NCBI GenBank assembly: GCA_040005635.1
Contig: JBDTYM010000003.1
Location: 1-64,000, forward strand
Direction of reading: 5' to 3'
DNA: 64,000 nt
Source of the DNA: Dokdonella_A sp040005635
Lineage (GTDB): Bacteria; Pseudomonadota; Gammaproteobacteria; Xanthomonadales; Rhodanobacteraceae
The translations under genes and the position numbers were made by a program. Position 1 is the stretch's first letter. Every line of letters starts with the position of its first letter. Below are positions 51,952-60,790 of the stretch, piece by piece. Under the pieces are notes generated by a model, which was not told the DNA's origin, made no database searches, and worked only from the letters and a program-made list of their open reading frames with translations.

Positions 51952-52329
51952 TCAGGCCGCGACCGCGCCGCCGGCGCGAGCGGACAATTCCTCACGCGTG
52001 CGTGCCAGCGAATTGCCGACGTTCGCCGCCAGCATCGAATCGACGCGCGCGAGCGGATTGCGCAGCGGGCTGCCACCCCGCAGGTCGTGGCTCACCAGCT
52101 GCAGCGCGAGCCACCGCTGCAGCCGCGCCTGATCGTCCGCGGACAGTGCGGACAATGTCCGCCGCGCCGCACTGCGCAGCTGCGCCGAACGGAACGTGCC
52201 AATGTTCGTGGCGCCTTCCGCGCCGGTTTCCTCGATCAGCGCGGCGAAGGCGCGTTGCGCAAAACGCAACGGCAGACCCGCGTCGCTGCTCGCATTTTCC
52301 TGATTCTGGGCAAGCGCAGGCGTGGTCAT
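51952..52329 (-). CDS. Hypothetical small protein
   Basis: A 125-residue, helical-looking protein with no signal or membrane segment and no motif I recognise. Its centre reads GLPLRFAQRAFAALIEETGAEG, followed by LSADDQARLQRWLALQLVSHDLRGG. ATG 52329 has GGGGAG 7 nt upstream, which supports a real gene. Confidence 0.65.
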   Translation of the reverse strand: MTTPALAQNQENASSDAGLPLRFAQRAFAALIEETGAEGATNIGTFRSAQLRSAARRTLSALSADDQARLQRWLALQLVSHDLRGGSPLRNPLARVDSMLAANVGNSLARTREELSARAGGAVAA

Positions 52330-52771
52330 CGGGTGACTCCCCTGCCGGCGCGATCGCCGCGTGCATGGGTCAGATGCAGAATAAGTGGACAAAGTTGCAT
52401 GACGTCGTTCCTAGCAAGACATGAGCCATAGCGGAAACGTCTCCGCGGACATCGCCCATGATTTCGATTCATCATCGTGCGCGGGCGTCCGCAAGATGTC
52501 CGACAGGAACGCATGCTCCCGCCCTCGCCGCCCGGGTGCGGGGAGGGGGAGATTCCCCGGGCGGCGCGGCGAGAGACTTGAAACGAGGTGGCAATCACAC
52601 ACACCCTGTCCGTGGGCGCAACGTTCCGTGCGGGCGCCGCTGGAGGGCGCATAATCGAAATGTTTCGCGCAGCGGCTGCTGGCCGCCCAACGGACATTCC
52701 GAGAACCGCAATCGGTTCCATTCATGTACCGACGGGTATACTATAATAAATGAACCGAGCAGTCCAGTAGT
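52330..52771. other. Intergenic region upstream of the TetR regulator
   Basis: No gene is visible. It holds a GC-rich inverted repeat, GCCGCCCGGG/CCCGGGCGGC (52527-52536 and 52556-52565), and the AT-rich promoter and palindrome of the TetR gene at its right end. Confidence 0.5.
52714..52756 (+). promoter_or_regulatory. TetR gene promoter and possible operator
   Basis: TATACT (52737-52742) and TATAAT (52742-52747) are good -10 boxes in an otherwise GC-rich region; no clear -35 is seen. They are framed by GGTTCCATTCAT (52714-52725) and ATAAATGAACC (52746-52756), which are inverted copies apart from one bulge and one mismatch. This is the usual arrangement for TetR self-repression, though the arms are far apart. 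Confidence 0.5.
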
Positions 52772-53446
52772 ATGTGTGCCATGAGCTTAGCCATCGCCAA
52801 GTCGTGCGGCCCAGGCCGTCCCAAGGATTTAGAGAAGCGTGCCGCGATTCTCGACGCGGCGAAGCGTCTGTTCCCGCGGTCGGGCTTCGAAGGCACCAGC
52901 ATGGATGCGATCGCCAACGAGGCGGGCGTCTCCAAACTGACCGTCTACAGCCATTTCACCGACAAGGAAACCTTGTTTTTCGCGGCGATTCGCGAGCGTT
53001 GCGAACAGCAGATGCCGTCAACACTGTTCGATGTCGACGTGAAAGGCCCGGTACGCGGGCAGCTCGAAGCGATCGCGCGTGCTTTCTTCGCGCTGGTCAC
53101 GGCGCCGGAGTCGATTGCGCTGCATCGCCTGCTGACGTCGGGTTCGGGCAGTGCGACCAAGCTGACCCAGTTGTTCTGGGATGCCGGGCCGCAACTGGTG
53201 CAGTCCGGGTTCCAGCAGTTCCTGCGCAAAGAAGTGGAGGCGGGACAGCTCGAAATCGTCGATCTTGCGCGCGCGGCTTCGCAGTTCTTCGCCCTGCTCA
53301 AGGGTGAATTGCATGCGCGCCTGCTATGCGGGTGCTCGGCGCCTATGTCCGAACGCGATGTCGAATCGCACGTGCGCGCGACGGTGGAGTTTTTCCTGCG
53401 CGCGTACACGCCATGTCAGGGGCGTGTTGCGGCGGTCGATCTCTGA
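52772..53446 (+). CDS. TetR/AcrR-family transcriptional regulator
   Basis: A 224-residue TetR-type repressor. The helix-turn-helix is at about residues 22-68: RAAILDAAKRLFPRSGFEGTSMDAIANEAGVSKLTVYSHFTDKETLF. The C-terminal ligand-binding domain has ALHRLLTSGSGSATKLTQLFW and ASQFFALLKGELHARLL, resembling the AefR-like C-terminal group. Start may be ATG 52772 or ATG 52781. No efflux gene lies nearby, so the target is not evident. Confidence 0.93.
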   Translation: MCAMSLAIAKSCGPGRPKDLEKRAAILDAAKRLFPRSGFEGTSMDAIANEAGVSKLTVYSHFTDKETLFFAAIRERCEQQMPSTLFDVDVKGPVRGQLEAIARAFFALVTAPESIALHRLLTSGSGSATKLTQLFWDAGPQLVQSGFQQFLRKEVEAGQLEIVDLARAASQFFALLKGELHARLLCGCSAPMSERDVESHVRATVEFFLRAYTPCQGRVAAVDL

Positions 53447-53470
53447 GGCAGGCGCGGCGCTCGTCCGGGT

Positions 53471-53818
53471 TCAGCGTCCAGGGCCATCGGTCCGGGTCAT
53501 CCATTCGCGCAGCACGGCCAGATCGCCGGCACTGATGTCGATGAAACGAAAGCCCGCCCACGTGCGCCCCTGCACGTGCGTGCGTTCGCTCCACAACTCG
53601 TGGGCACCGACTTCGATCGGACGCAATTGCCCGTGCGCATCCGGCAGGTGGAAGACGAACTGGTACAGCGCGTCGTCGATGATCGGCGTGGTCGCGACCA
53701 GCATCATGCCTTCCAGCGAGATATTGCTGAGCTGACCGACGACGTTGCCGGTCATCGCATCGCTGACTTGCAGCACGACATCCAGGCGTTTGCGCGGGCC
53801 GCGACGTTTCTCGATCAT
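53471..53818 (-). CDS. PilZ-domain protein
   Basis: A 115-residue protein consisting of one PilZ domain, a c-di-GMP receptor. The Arg motif is RRGPRKRL and the second motif is NISLEGMMLVATTP (D/NxSxxG form). ATG 53818 opens with MIEKRRGPRKR. It lies 40 nt downstream of a DUF1631 gene, and the two may be co-transcribed. It probably links c-di-GMP levels to motility or envelope functions, as in other single-domain PilZ proteins. Confidence 0.9.
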   Translation of the reverse strand: MIEKRRGPRKRLDVVLQVSDAMTGNVVGQLSNISLEGMMLVATTPIIDDALYQFVFHLPDAHGQLRPIEVGAHELWSERTHVQGRTWAGFRFIDISAGDLAVLREWMTRTDGPGR

Positions 53819-53858
53819 GGGGCCATCGTCTCTGCTGAGGTGGCTGGGCGGTGACCGC

Positions 53859-56207
53859 TCATGCCGTGACTTCCTGCGTTCCCGCTGAGCCATTCAGCCG
53901 CAGGGTATCGAGGATCGCCTTCCAGGCGCGATCGATCAGCGAGGTGTCCTCGGCCACCACCATGCGTGCCTGCCCGCGCGCCATGTCGCGGGCGAGCTGC
54001 TCGAGCGTGCGATCTTCGCTGCGCACACCGCGTTGATTGACGAACAGGCAGCGTCCGGTCACGGTCGAAAACCAAGCCAGCTTTCGCCGCACGGAAGCGC
54101 CTTGCTGATTCTGCACGAAGTCGAACCAAGTGCCGAATGGGATCGTGCGCATGCGATCGAGCATCGCCTTCTCCGCTGCGCTGAGCGGAATCGGCGCAGG
54201 CGTGGGGGCTGCAGGTGCGGCGGCGCTTTCGCCGCCGAGTCGCACCTTGTCCTTGAGCAGGTTGTCGACATGATCGGCCTGCTGGGCGGCGGTGGCGTCT
54301 GCGGTGCCTGGCTGGGCAAACACGCCCGCGATCACGCCGTTGATGTCGTCGGTATGCAAGCCGACCTGACGCAGTCCGGTATTCAGCTCCTGTCGCAACG
54401 TCTCGTCGGTTGCCGCGGAGGTCGCGGCATCGTGGCGAGCCAGCTTGATCGCTACGCCGAGCCGGCGTTTGAACTCGACGCCATCGGAGCCATGCCGCAG
54501 CGCACTCAGCGCCAGCGCGTCGGTCCATGCCTGTTCGAGCAGCGCGCGCACGAGCGGCGACGGCGATCCACCCTGGATGACGCGGGTAATGGCAGCCCGC
54601 GCGGTGTCGCGCGCGACATCCAGCTTGTCGCGTCCTTTCGCCGCATCGATATGGCGACGCTCGGCGACCTCGGCGCGGCGCGCAAGCAACTCCATGTGCT
54701 TGCCGAGATCGCCGAGCAGATTCTCGAATACGGACAGATCGCCGTCGAAGTCGTCGCCGACGTTGTCGACGACCATCTGCATCTTGCGCGACAGATCGGC
54801 ATCCGAATCGGTCTCGTCGAACCAGCGTGCGCCGGTTTCGGCAATCGTATTCAACAGCTCACGCGCCGGATGGTTGCGTCGAGTGAAGAAAGTCTTGTCG
54901 CCGAGTGCGACACGCAGAACCGGTACGCGCAGCCGACTCAGCAGCGAACGCGCGCCGCTGCCTTCGCGCACGTTGGTCGTGATGTAATCGAACAGCATGC
55001 CGATCAGATCAACCGTGTCGGCGTCTTCTTCGGCCAGTTGCAGGCCATCGCCGTGCGGACCGGCACGGCGCAGTTGTGCAAGCAGGTCTTCCCTGAAGTG
55101 CCCGCTGTCGTAGACGGCTGCGGCGGATTTCGCACGGGCGTCGGGGCTGCGCTGCAGCAGGCTGAGCACGGACTGCAGATCGTCACGGCTCGCTGGCGCG
55201 GCCATGCTGCTGCGCGAATGCTCGATGCCGGCGCCGCGCCGACGATCGGCCAGCAGATGGCGCAGGGTTCCAAACAGTTCGGCGTCACCGACTTCGTGAA
55301 TCGGCGGCGCAGGCGCCGAGCCCTGCTTGGCGAACGCTTCCTGCGCGACCTGCTCAATCAGGGGCTCGCGTCCGCCATCGCCACCCACGCGCGGCTTGCC
55401 CGCTGCCTGCCATTGCAGGTTCGGCAGTACGCGCTGCTCGGCAAGGTAGGTATTGAGTGATTGATAGAAGGCGGCAATCGGCAGCAAGGCGACGCGATCG
55501 AACTGGCGATAGGCCAGCACCCGCGCTTCGACGCCGAGATCGATTCCGCGCAGTGATTCGCGTAACGCCTCGACCAGTTGCACTGGTCCGAGCGGCAGCA
55601 ACTCGTTCGTCGAAACTGCGCTTCCGGCCAGCACGCCGAGGCGGTGCGACAAGGCGTACAGCCCCTGCGAATTGCGAATCTCGGATTTGCTGGCGATCTC
55701 CTGCAACGCGAGATCCTCTTCCAGCACCGAAGAATCGACCAGCTCCAGTTCGGCGCGCGCCGCACTCGAGGTCTGCGCGTGCACTACCGGTTCGGTCGTG
55801 CTGCGGATCAGTGCCAGCGTCGCTTCGACATGACCCAGGAAACGTGAAGTTATCAGCGCATGATTCGGCTTGATCTCGCGCAGGCTGGCGAAGCGCTCCT
55901 GTTGCAGCGCATTGCTGCCTGCCCGCTCGGCCAGTTTGAACAGAGCGCTTTCGATTTCGTCCAGCGTTCGCGGCAGCACGCCGAGAAAATGGGAGCGTGT
56001 GCGCTCGAGTAGACCCGACAACAGCGCGCGCACACGCGGTGGCAGCTCGGACCGCTGCGCGAGCGTGGTAAGCCTGGCATTGTCGCCGTGGCGGATTGCC
56101 CTATCTCCTGCTGCGCCACGATTCGACGGCGCGAGGACGTCGATGTCGTCGTGGCTTCTCCCGCGCGACCGCGTCGTTCGCATCCTGACGACACGACAAC
56201 GCGGCAA
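53859..56207 (-). CDS. DUF1631 family protein
   Basis: A protein of up to 782 residues matching the DUF1631 family as I recall it: PPRVRALLSGLLERTRSHFL, VDLIGMLFDYITTN, PVLRVALGDKTFFTRRNHPARELLNTIAETG, WFDFVQNQQGASVRRKLAWFSTVTGRCLFVNQRGVR. It is helical and cytoplasmic. The C-terminal segment resembles a degenerate PilZ-type barrel, and a PilZ gene follows it. The start is uncertain; the longest frame begins with TTG at 56207, and an ATG at 56183 is also possible. Confidence 0.8.
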   Translation of the reverse strand: MPRCRVVRMRTTRSRGRSHDDIDVLAPSNRGAAGDRAIRHGDNARLTTLAQRSELPPRVRALLSGLLERTRSHFLGVLPRTLDEIESALFKLAERAGSNALQQERFASLREIKPNHALITSRFLGHVEATLALIRSTTEPVVHAQTSSAARAELELVDSSVLEEDLALQEIASKSEIRNSQGLYALSHRLGVLAGSAVSTNELLPLGPVQLVEALRESLRGIDLGVEARVLAYRQFDRVALLPIAAFYQSLNTYLAEQRVLPNLQWQAAGKPRVGGDGGREPLIEQVAQEAFAKQGSAPAPPIHEVGDAELFGTLRHLLADRRRGAGIEHSRSSMAAPASRDDLQSVLSLLQRSPDARAKSAAAVYDSGHFREDLLAQLRRAGPHGDGLQLAEEDADTVDLIGMLFDYITTNVREGSGARSLLSRLRVPVLRVALGDKTFFTRRNHPARELLNTIAETGARWFDETDSDADLSRKMQMVVDNVGDDFDGDLSVFENLLGDLGKHMELLARRAEVAERRHIDAAKGRDKLDVARDTARAAITRVIQGGSPSPLVRALLEQAWTDALALSALRHGSDGVEFKRRLGVAIKLARHDAATSAATDETLRQELNTGLRQVGLHTDDINGVIAGVFAQPGTADATAAQQADHVDNLLKDKVRLGGESAAAPAAPTPAPIPLSAAEKAMLDRMRTIPFGTWFDFVQNQQGASVRRKLAWFSTVTGRCLFVNQRGVRSEDRTLEQLARDMARGQARMVVAEDTSLIDRAWKAILDTLRLNGSAGTQEVTA

Positions 56208-56336
56208 GCACCCCTATAACGGACCGACGCCATTCCGCGCAAGCGGCCCTTGGCGCCGGATTCTGGCACGTAGTTCCGAACCCGAACAGGTGCAACGCAC
56301 AATGCGGGCCAGCGCTGCTATGCCGCGGTCGCGCGG

Positions 56337-56525
56337 TCAGTCGCGATCCGTGGTGACGCGCACGTCGCGCAGCTCGCCATCCTCGTCGATCGCCAACGCG
56401 ACCTCGATCGGGCGGCAGCAGATCGCGCAGTCCTCGACATAGCGCTGCGAGCCGGCTGAGAGGTCAGCTTGCGTCGTGAAGCTTTCGCCGCAATACGGAC
56501 AGGTCAGCGTGATCCATTCAATCAT
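56337..56525 (-). CDS. CPXCG motif-containing cysteine-rich protein
   Basis: A 62-residue protein with two Cys pairs: CPYCGESF at residues 9-12 and CAICCRPIEVAL near the middle. This matches the small CPXCG zinc-ribbon family. It ends with a short acidic stretch. It starts 4 nt after the hemW stop on the same strand. Function unknown. Confidence 0.93.
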   Translation of the reverse strand: MIEWITLTCPYCGESFTTQADLSAGSQRYVEDCAICCRPIEVALAIDEDGELRDVRVTTDRD

Positions 56526-56529
56526 TGCG

Positions 56530-57699
56530 TCAGTCCTCCGCCATGAACAGCTCGATCAGGTCGTTGAGGAAGCGTCGGCCGGTTTCGCTCGGCTGCAGGC
56601 GCGCCGGGTCGTCGAGCAGCCATCCGCGCGCGCGCGCAGCGGCGAGCGGCGCCTCGATCGAATCGCCTCGCAAGCCGGTGGTTTGTTCGAAAGTAAATCG
56701 CTCGACACCCGCGTCGAGGCGCAGCGAATTCAGCATGAACTCGAAAGGCAGCTGCGCCGGCGCGACATCGGCCACGCTGCCGAACGGCTCGCCGCGGTCG
56801 GCACGTTCAAGGTAGCTGCGCGGCAGCTTGAGCTTTGCCGTGCGCACGATGCGTCGGCTTGCGGCATTGCTGAGCTTGCCGTGTGCGCCGGCGCCGATGC
56901 CCAGATAGTCGCCGAAGCGCCAGTAGTTGAGGTTGTGCACGCATTCGCGTCCGCTTTTCGCGTAGGCCGAAACTTCATACTGCGCGTAGCCGGCGCCAGC
57001 CAGCCGCGCCTGACAGGCTTCCTGCATGTCCCAGGCGCTGTCTTCGTCCGGCAGCGGCGGCGGCCTGGCGGCGAACACGGTGTTCGGTTCCAGCGTCAGT
57101 TGGTAGTGCGAGATATGCGTGGGTTGCAGGGCGATCGCGTGTTCAATGTCGGCGACGGCCCCGGCCAGCGTCTGCTGCGGCAATGCGTACATCAAATCGA
57201 GGTTAAAATTGTTCGCGCCGGCGTCCTGCGCCTGCCGGATCGCGCGTTCGGCTTCGGCCGCCGAATGAATGCGTCCGAGCCGGCCCAGCTGTTCGTCGTC
57301 GAAGCTCTGCACGCCGAAACTGAAACGATTGACGCCGGCGCGCAAGTACTCGTCGAAGCGGCCGTGCTCGACCGTGCCGGGATTGGTTTCCAGTGTGACT
57401 TCGAGGTGGTCGGGCAGCGCGATCCGCGCGCCGACGCCGTCGAGAATCCGCGCGATTGCATCCGGCGCGAACAGGCTCGGCGTGCCGCCGCCGAAGAACA
57501 CGCTGTGCAAAGGCCGCTCGCCGATGGCAGCACCGAAGTTGCGCAAGTCGCGATCGAGATCAGCCAGCAGTGCGTCAATATACGCGGCGACCGGCAACGC
57601 GCCGTTCTGCGCGTGCGAATTGAAATCGCAGTAGGGACATTTCTTCACGCACCAGGGAATGTGCACGTACAGCGACAACGGCGGGGCGAGCATCGGCAT
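56530..57699 (-). CDS. hemW: Radical SAM heme chaperone HemW
   Basis: A 389-residue HemW (HemN-like). The iron-sulfur motif is CVKKCPYCDF near the N-terminus, followed by FGGGTPSLF, the ETNPGTVEHGRFDEYL stretch and RFSFGVQSFDDEQLGRLGRIHSA. HemW inserts heme into respiratory enzymes rather than oxidising coproporphyrinogen. ATG 57699 is chosen because the family starts here (LAPPLSLYVHIPWC). rdgB lies just upstream on the same strand, as is usual. Confidence 0.93.
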   Translation of the reverse strand: MPMLAPPLSLYVHIPWCVKKCPYCDFNSHAQNGALPVAAYIDALLADLDRDLRNFGAAIGERPLHSVFFGGGTPSLFAPDAIARILDGVGARIALPDHLEVTLETNPGTVEHGRFDEYLRAGVNRFSFGVQSFDDEQLGRLGRIHSAAEAERAIRQAQDAGANNFNLDLMYALPQQTLAGAVADIEHAIALQPTHISHYQLTLEPNTVFAARPPPLPDEDSAWDMQEACQARLAGAGYAQYEVSAYAKSGRECVHNLNYWRFGDYLGIGAGAHGKLSNAASRRIVRTAKLKLPRSYLERADRGEPFGSVADVAPAQLPFEFMLNSLRLDAGVERFTFEQTTGLRGDSIEAPLAAARARGWLLDDPARLQPSETGRRFLNDLIELFMAED

Positions 57700-57737
57700 C
57701 GCACGATTGTAGGCGGCGGGCGCCGGCGTCGCAGGTC

Positions 57738-58340
57738 TCACCGTGGCGTCGCGGGCGCAAGCGCTGCCTGCAGCGCGCGCAGCGCCAAGCCGCGGTGACT
57801 GACGCGGTTCTTCGTCGCGACGTCCATTTCGGCGGCGGTCTGGCCAAAGGTCGGATCGAAGAATATCGGGTTGTAGCCGAAGCCATTGCTGCCGCGTTCC
57901 TCGCGCAGGATGCGTCCCGGCCAGCGCCCCTCGACGATCAGCGGCGCCGGGTCGTCCGGCGCGCGCAGCAGTGCAATCGAGCAGTGAAAATGCGCGTCTC
58001 GACGTGCGTCCTCGACCTCGGCAAGCGCGGCGAGCAGCTTGGCAATGTTCGCCGCGGTATCACCGTGCGCGCCGGCGTAGCGCGCCGAATACAAGCCCGG
58101 CGCCCCGCCGAGTGCGTCGACACAGAGGCCGGAATCGTCGCCCAGCGCGGGCAGGCCGGAAGCGCGCGCGGCGTGCCGCGCTTTCAACAGCGCGTTCTCG
58201 ACGAACGTCGTCGCGGTTTCCTCGGCGTCGTCGATGCCGAGGTCGGACTGAGCGATCAGCTCGATGCCGCTGCCGGCGAGGATCTCGCGCATCTCGCTGA
58301 GCTTGCCGCGGTTGCTGCTGGCCAGGACGATTCTTTTCAT
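57738..58340 (-). CDS. rdgB: XTP/dITP diphosphatase (RdgB/HAM1 family)
   Basis: A 200-residue non-canonical purine NTP pyrophosphatase that removes XTP and dITP from the nucleotide pool. Signatures are VLASSNRGKLSEMREIL, GDDSGLCVDALGGAPGLYSARYAG, GSNGFGYNPIFFDP and NRVSHRGLAL. ATG 58340 fits the family start; an upstream in-frame TTG is unlikely. Part of an rph-rdgB-hemW cluster. Confidence 0.96.
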   Translation of the reverse strand: MKRIVLASSNRGKLSEMREILAGSGIELIAQSDLGIDDAEETATTFVENALLKARHAARASGLPALGDDSGLCVDALGGAPGLYSARYAGAHGDTAANIAKLLAALAEVEDARRDAHFHCSIALLRAPDDPAPLIVEGRWPGRILREERGSNGFGYNPIFFDPTFGQTAAEMDVATKNRVSHRGLALRALQAALAPATPR

Positions 58341-58430
58341 CGGTATGGAAAGGGTCAATCGTACGGGGTAAAGGGAAAAATCCCGCGCACTTGCTCGAAC
58401 TTTCGCGCTTTCCTCTGCACCCGTTTCCCC

Positions 58431-59156
58431 TTACTCCGCGAGCGCGGCGCGCTGCTTCGCGCACAGCTCGGTGACGCCTTGCGCCGCCAGCGCCAGCAAT
58501 ACGTCGAGCTCCTCGCGCCGGAACGCGTGGCCTTCGGCGGTGCCCTGCAGTTCGATGAAGCCGCCGCCATCGTTCATGACGACGTTCATGTCGGTGTCGC
58601 AGGACGAGTCCTCGGCATAGTCGAGGTCGAGCACCGGTGTGCCCTGCACGATGCCGACCGACACTGCAGCGACTGCGCCGAAGATCGGATCGCGCTTGAT
58701 CGCGTTGCGCGACTTGAGCCAGCGCACCGCATCGATCAGGGCGACGTAGGCGCCGGTGATTGCGGCCGTGCGCGTGCCGCCATCGGCTTGCAATACGTCG
58801 CAGTCGAGCGTGATCGTGCGTTCGCCGAGCGCCTGACGATCAGTGCAGGCGCGCAGGCTGCGGCCGATCAGGCGCTGGATTTCCATCGTGCGGCCACCCT
58901 GGCCGCCACGCGCCGCTTCGCGCTGGGTGCGCGTCCCGGTCGCGCGCGGCAACATGCCGTACTCGGCCGTCACCCAGCCTTCGCCCTTGCCGCGCAGGAA
59001 CGGCGGCACCTTCTCCTCGATGCTCGCGGTGCACAGCACGCGCGTGTCGCCGAAAGCGACCAGCACCGAACCCTCGGCGTGACGCGTGTAGTGGCGCTCG
59101 ATGCTGACCGGGCGCAATTGATCGGCGCTGCGGCCGGACGGACGTGCGAAGCTCAT
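58431..59156 (-). CDS. rph: Ribonuclease PH
   Basis: A 241-residue phosphorolytic 3'-5' exoribonuclease that trims tRNA and other RNA 3' ends. Conserved parts are RPSGRSADQLRPVSIERHYT, GEGWVTAEYGMLPRATGTR, IGRSLRACTDRQALGERTITLDCDVLQADGGTRTA and the tail FIELQGTAEGHAF. The phosphate-binding Arg residues and the Asp pair (DLDYAEDSSCDTDMN) are present. It is divergent from yicC, 71 nt apart. Confidence 0.97.
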   Translation of the reverse strand: MSFARPSGRSADQLRPVSIERHYTRHAEGSVLVAFGDTRVLCTASIEEKVPPFLRGKGEGWVTAEYGMLPRATGTRTQREAARGGQGGRTMEIQRLIGRSLRACTDRQALGERTITLDCDVLQADGGTRTAAITGAYVALIDAVRWLKSRNAIKRDPIFGAVAAVSVGIVQGTPVLDLDYAEDSSCDTDMNVVMNDGGGFIELQGTAEGHAFRREELDVLLALAAQGVTELCAKQRAALAE

Positions 59157-59227
59157 GCAAGAGAGCGCTTTGGCAATTGGGCCGCGGAGTTTACCATTGC
59201 GCCCCCTCTGCTTCCGTGGACGCGCCG

Positions 59228-60091
59228 ATGCTGCGTAGCATGACCGCCTTTGCCAGCGCCGAAGCCGATACTGGCCACGGTACCCTGGCGATCGAGCTGC
59301 GCTCGGTCAATCACCGCTATCTGGAACTCGGCCTGCGCCTGCCGGACGAGCTGCGCGCGCTCGAGCCGCTGGTGCGCGAACGTGTCGCCGCGAAGCTGTC
59401 ACGCGGCAAGGTGGACCTGGGGCTGCGCTGGAAGCCGGCAGTCGCCGATGCCGCCGCGATCGCGGTCGACGCGGCCCTGGTCGCGCGCCTTGCCGACACC
59501 GCTCAGGCGCTGGCGGCGCGTTTCCCGCAGATGCATGTCGAGTTCACCTCGCTGCTCGGCTGGCCGGGTGTGCTGCTCGACCGCGAATCGGACATCGAAT
59601 CCCTGCGCGAGGCAGCGCTGGGTGTGGTCGATGCCGCCCTCGCCGACATGGTCGCCGCGCGTGGACGCGAAGGCGAACGCCTCGGCGGCTTCATGCGCGA
59701 ACGGCTGGACGGTATGGAGCGCATCGTCATCGAAGTGCGCGCCCATTTGCCTGAAGTCCGTGCTGCATTGCGCGCGCGTTTCGATACGCGCCTGGCCGAG
59801 CTCAAGCAACCGCTCGAACCCGGCCGCATCGAACAGGAAGTCGTCCTGCAATTGCAGCGCATGGACGTCGATGAAGAGCTCGACCGCCTCACCGCACACG
59901 TTGCCGAGGCGCGCCGCATCTTCGGCCTGAAGGAAGCAGTCGGTCGTCGCCTCGACTTCCTCATGCAGGAATTCAACCGCGAGGCGAACACGCTCGGCTC
60001 GAAAGCGGCCGACCCACGCACGACGAATGCGGCGGTCGAGTTGAAGGTGCTGATCGAGCAGATGCGCGAGCAGGTGCAGAACCTCGAATGA
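59228..60091 (+). CDS. YicC/YloC-family endoribonuclease
   Basis: A 287-residue YicC protein, a family shown to act as an endoribonuclease in RNA turnover. The N-terminal motif is LRSMTAFASAEADTGHGTLAIELRSVNHRYLEL. The C-terminal DUF1732 part contains EQEVVLQLQRMDVDEELDRLTAHV, followed by GRRLDFLMQEFNREANTLGSKA. ATG 59228 fits the family. It overlaps gmk by 4 nt (ATGA), so the two are co-translated. Confidence 0.95.
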   Translation: MLRSMTAFASAEADTGHGTLAIELRSVNHRYLELGLRLPDELRALEPLVRERVAAKLSRGKVDLGLRWKPAVADAAAIAVDAALVARLADTAQALAARFPQMHVEFTSLLGWPGVLLDRESDIESLREAALGVVDAALADMVAARGREGERLGGFMRERLDGMERIVIEVRAHLPEVRAALRARFDTRLAELKQPLEPGRIEQEVVLQLQRMDVDEELDRLTAHVAEARRIFGLKEAVGRRLDFLMQEFNREANTLGSKAADPRTTNAAVELKVLIEQMREQVQNLE

Positions 60092-60705
60092 GCGGCACCC
60101 TGTACATCGTTGCAGCGCCTTCCGGTTCCGGCAAAACCAGTCTGGTCACCGCCTTGCTGGAGCGTGAGCCGGGTATCGGGCTGTCGGTATCGTATACGTC
60201 GCGCCTCCCTCGTCCGGGCGAAGTCGACGGCCGGCACTATCATTTCGTCTCGCGCGAGGTATTCGAGCGCATGGCGGCGAAAGGTGCGTTCTACGAATTC
60301 GCCAACGTGCATGGCGATCTGAAGGGCACCGCACGCGATGCGGTCGAACCGTCGCTCGCCGCGGGTCGCGACGTGCTGCTTGAAATCGACTGGCAGGGCG
60401 CGCGCCAGGTACGCGCCGCACGACCGGACTGCGTCAGCGTATTCATCCTGCCGCCGTCGCGAGCGGAACTGGAACGACGCCTGCGCACACGCGCGTCGGA
60501 CAATGCGGAAGCGATTGCGCGCCGGCTGGCCGATTCGCGCGAGGAGATCGCGCACGCCAGCGATTTCGATTTCATCGTCGTCAATGACGAGTTCGCCGAC
60601 GCGCTCGCCGACCTGCGCGCCATCGTCGCCTGCCAGCGCCTGCGCCGCGTCGCGCAGCTGCCGCGCCATGCCGCGCTTATCGACGACTTGCTGAAGAAGG
60701 ATTGA
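60088..60705 (+). CDS. gmk: Guanylate kinase
   Basis: A 205-residue guanylate kinase, converting GMP to GDP with ATP. The P-loop is APSGSGKTSL. The GMP-binding stretch is VSYTSRLPRPGEVDGRHYHFVS, and EIDWQGARQVRA and the lid region SRAELERRLRTRASDN follow. Length is normal. The rpoZ and spoT genes that often follow gmk in gammaproteobacteria are not here; the mla operon follows instead. Confidence 0.97.
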   Translation: MSGTLYIVAAPSGSGKTSLVTALLEREPGIGLSVSYTSRLPRPGEVDGRHYHFVSREVFERMAAKGAFYEFANVHGDLKGTARDAVEPSLAAGRDVLLEIDWQGARQVRAARPDCVSVFILPPSRAELERRLRTRASDNAEAIARRLADSREEIAHASDFDFIVVNDEFADALADLRAIVACQRLRRVAQLPRHAALIDDLLKKD

Positions 60706-60790
60706 ACACAGCCCTCGATAGCTGGCGGCAGTGTGCTCGCATCGGCTAAGGTAGCGCGCCGCGAGCGACCCGTGCGGTCGCAACTCCCGC

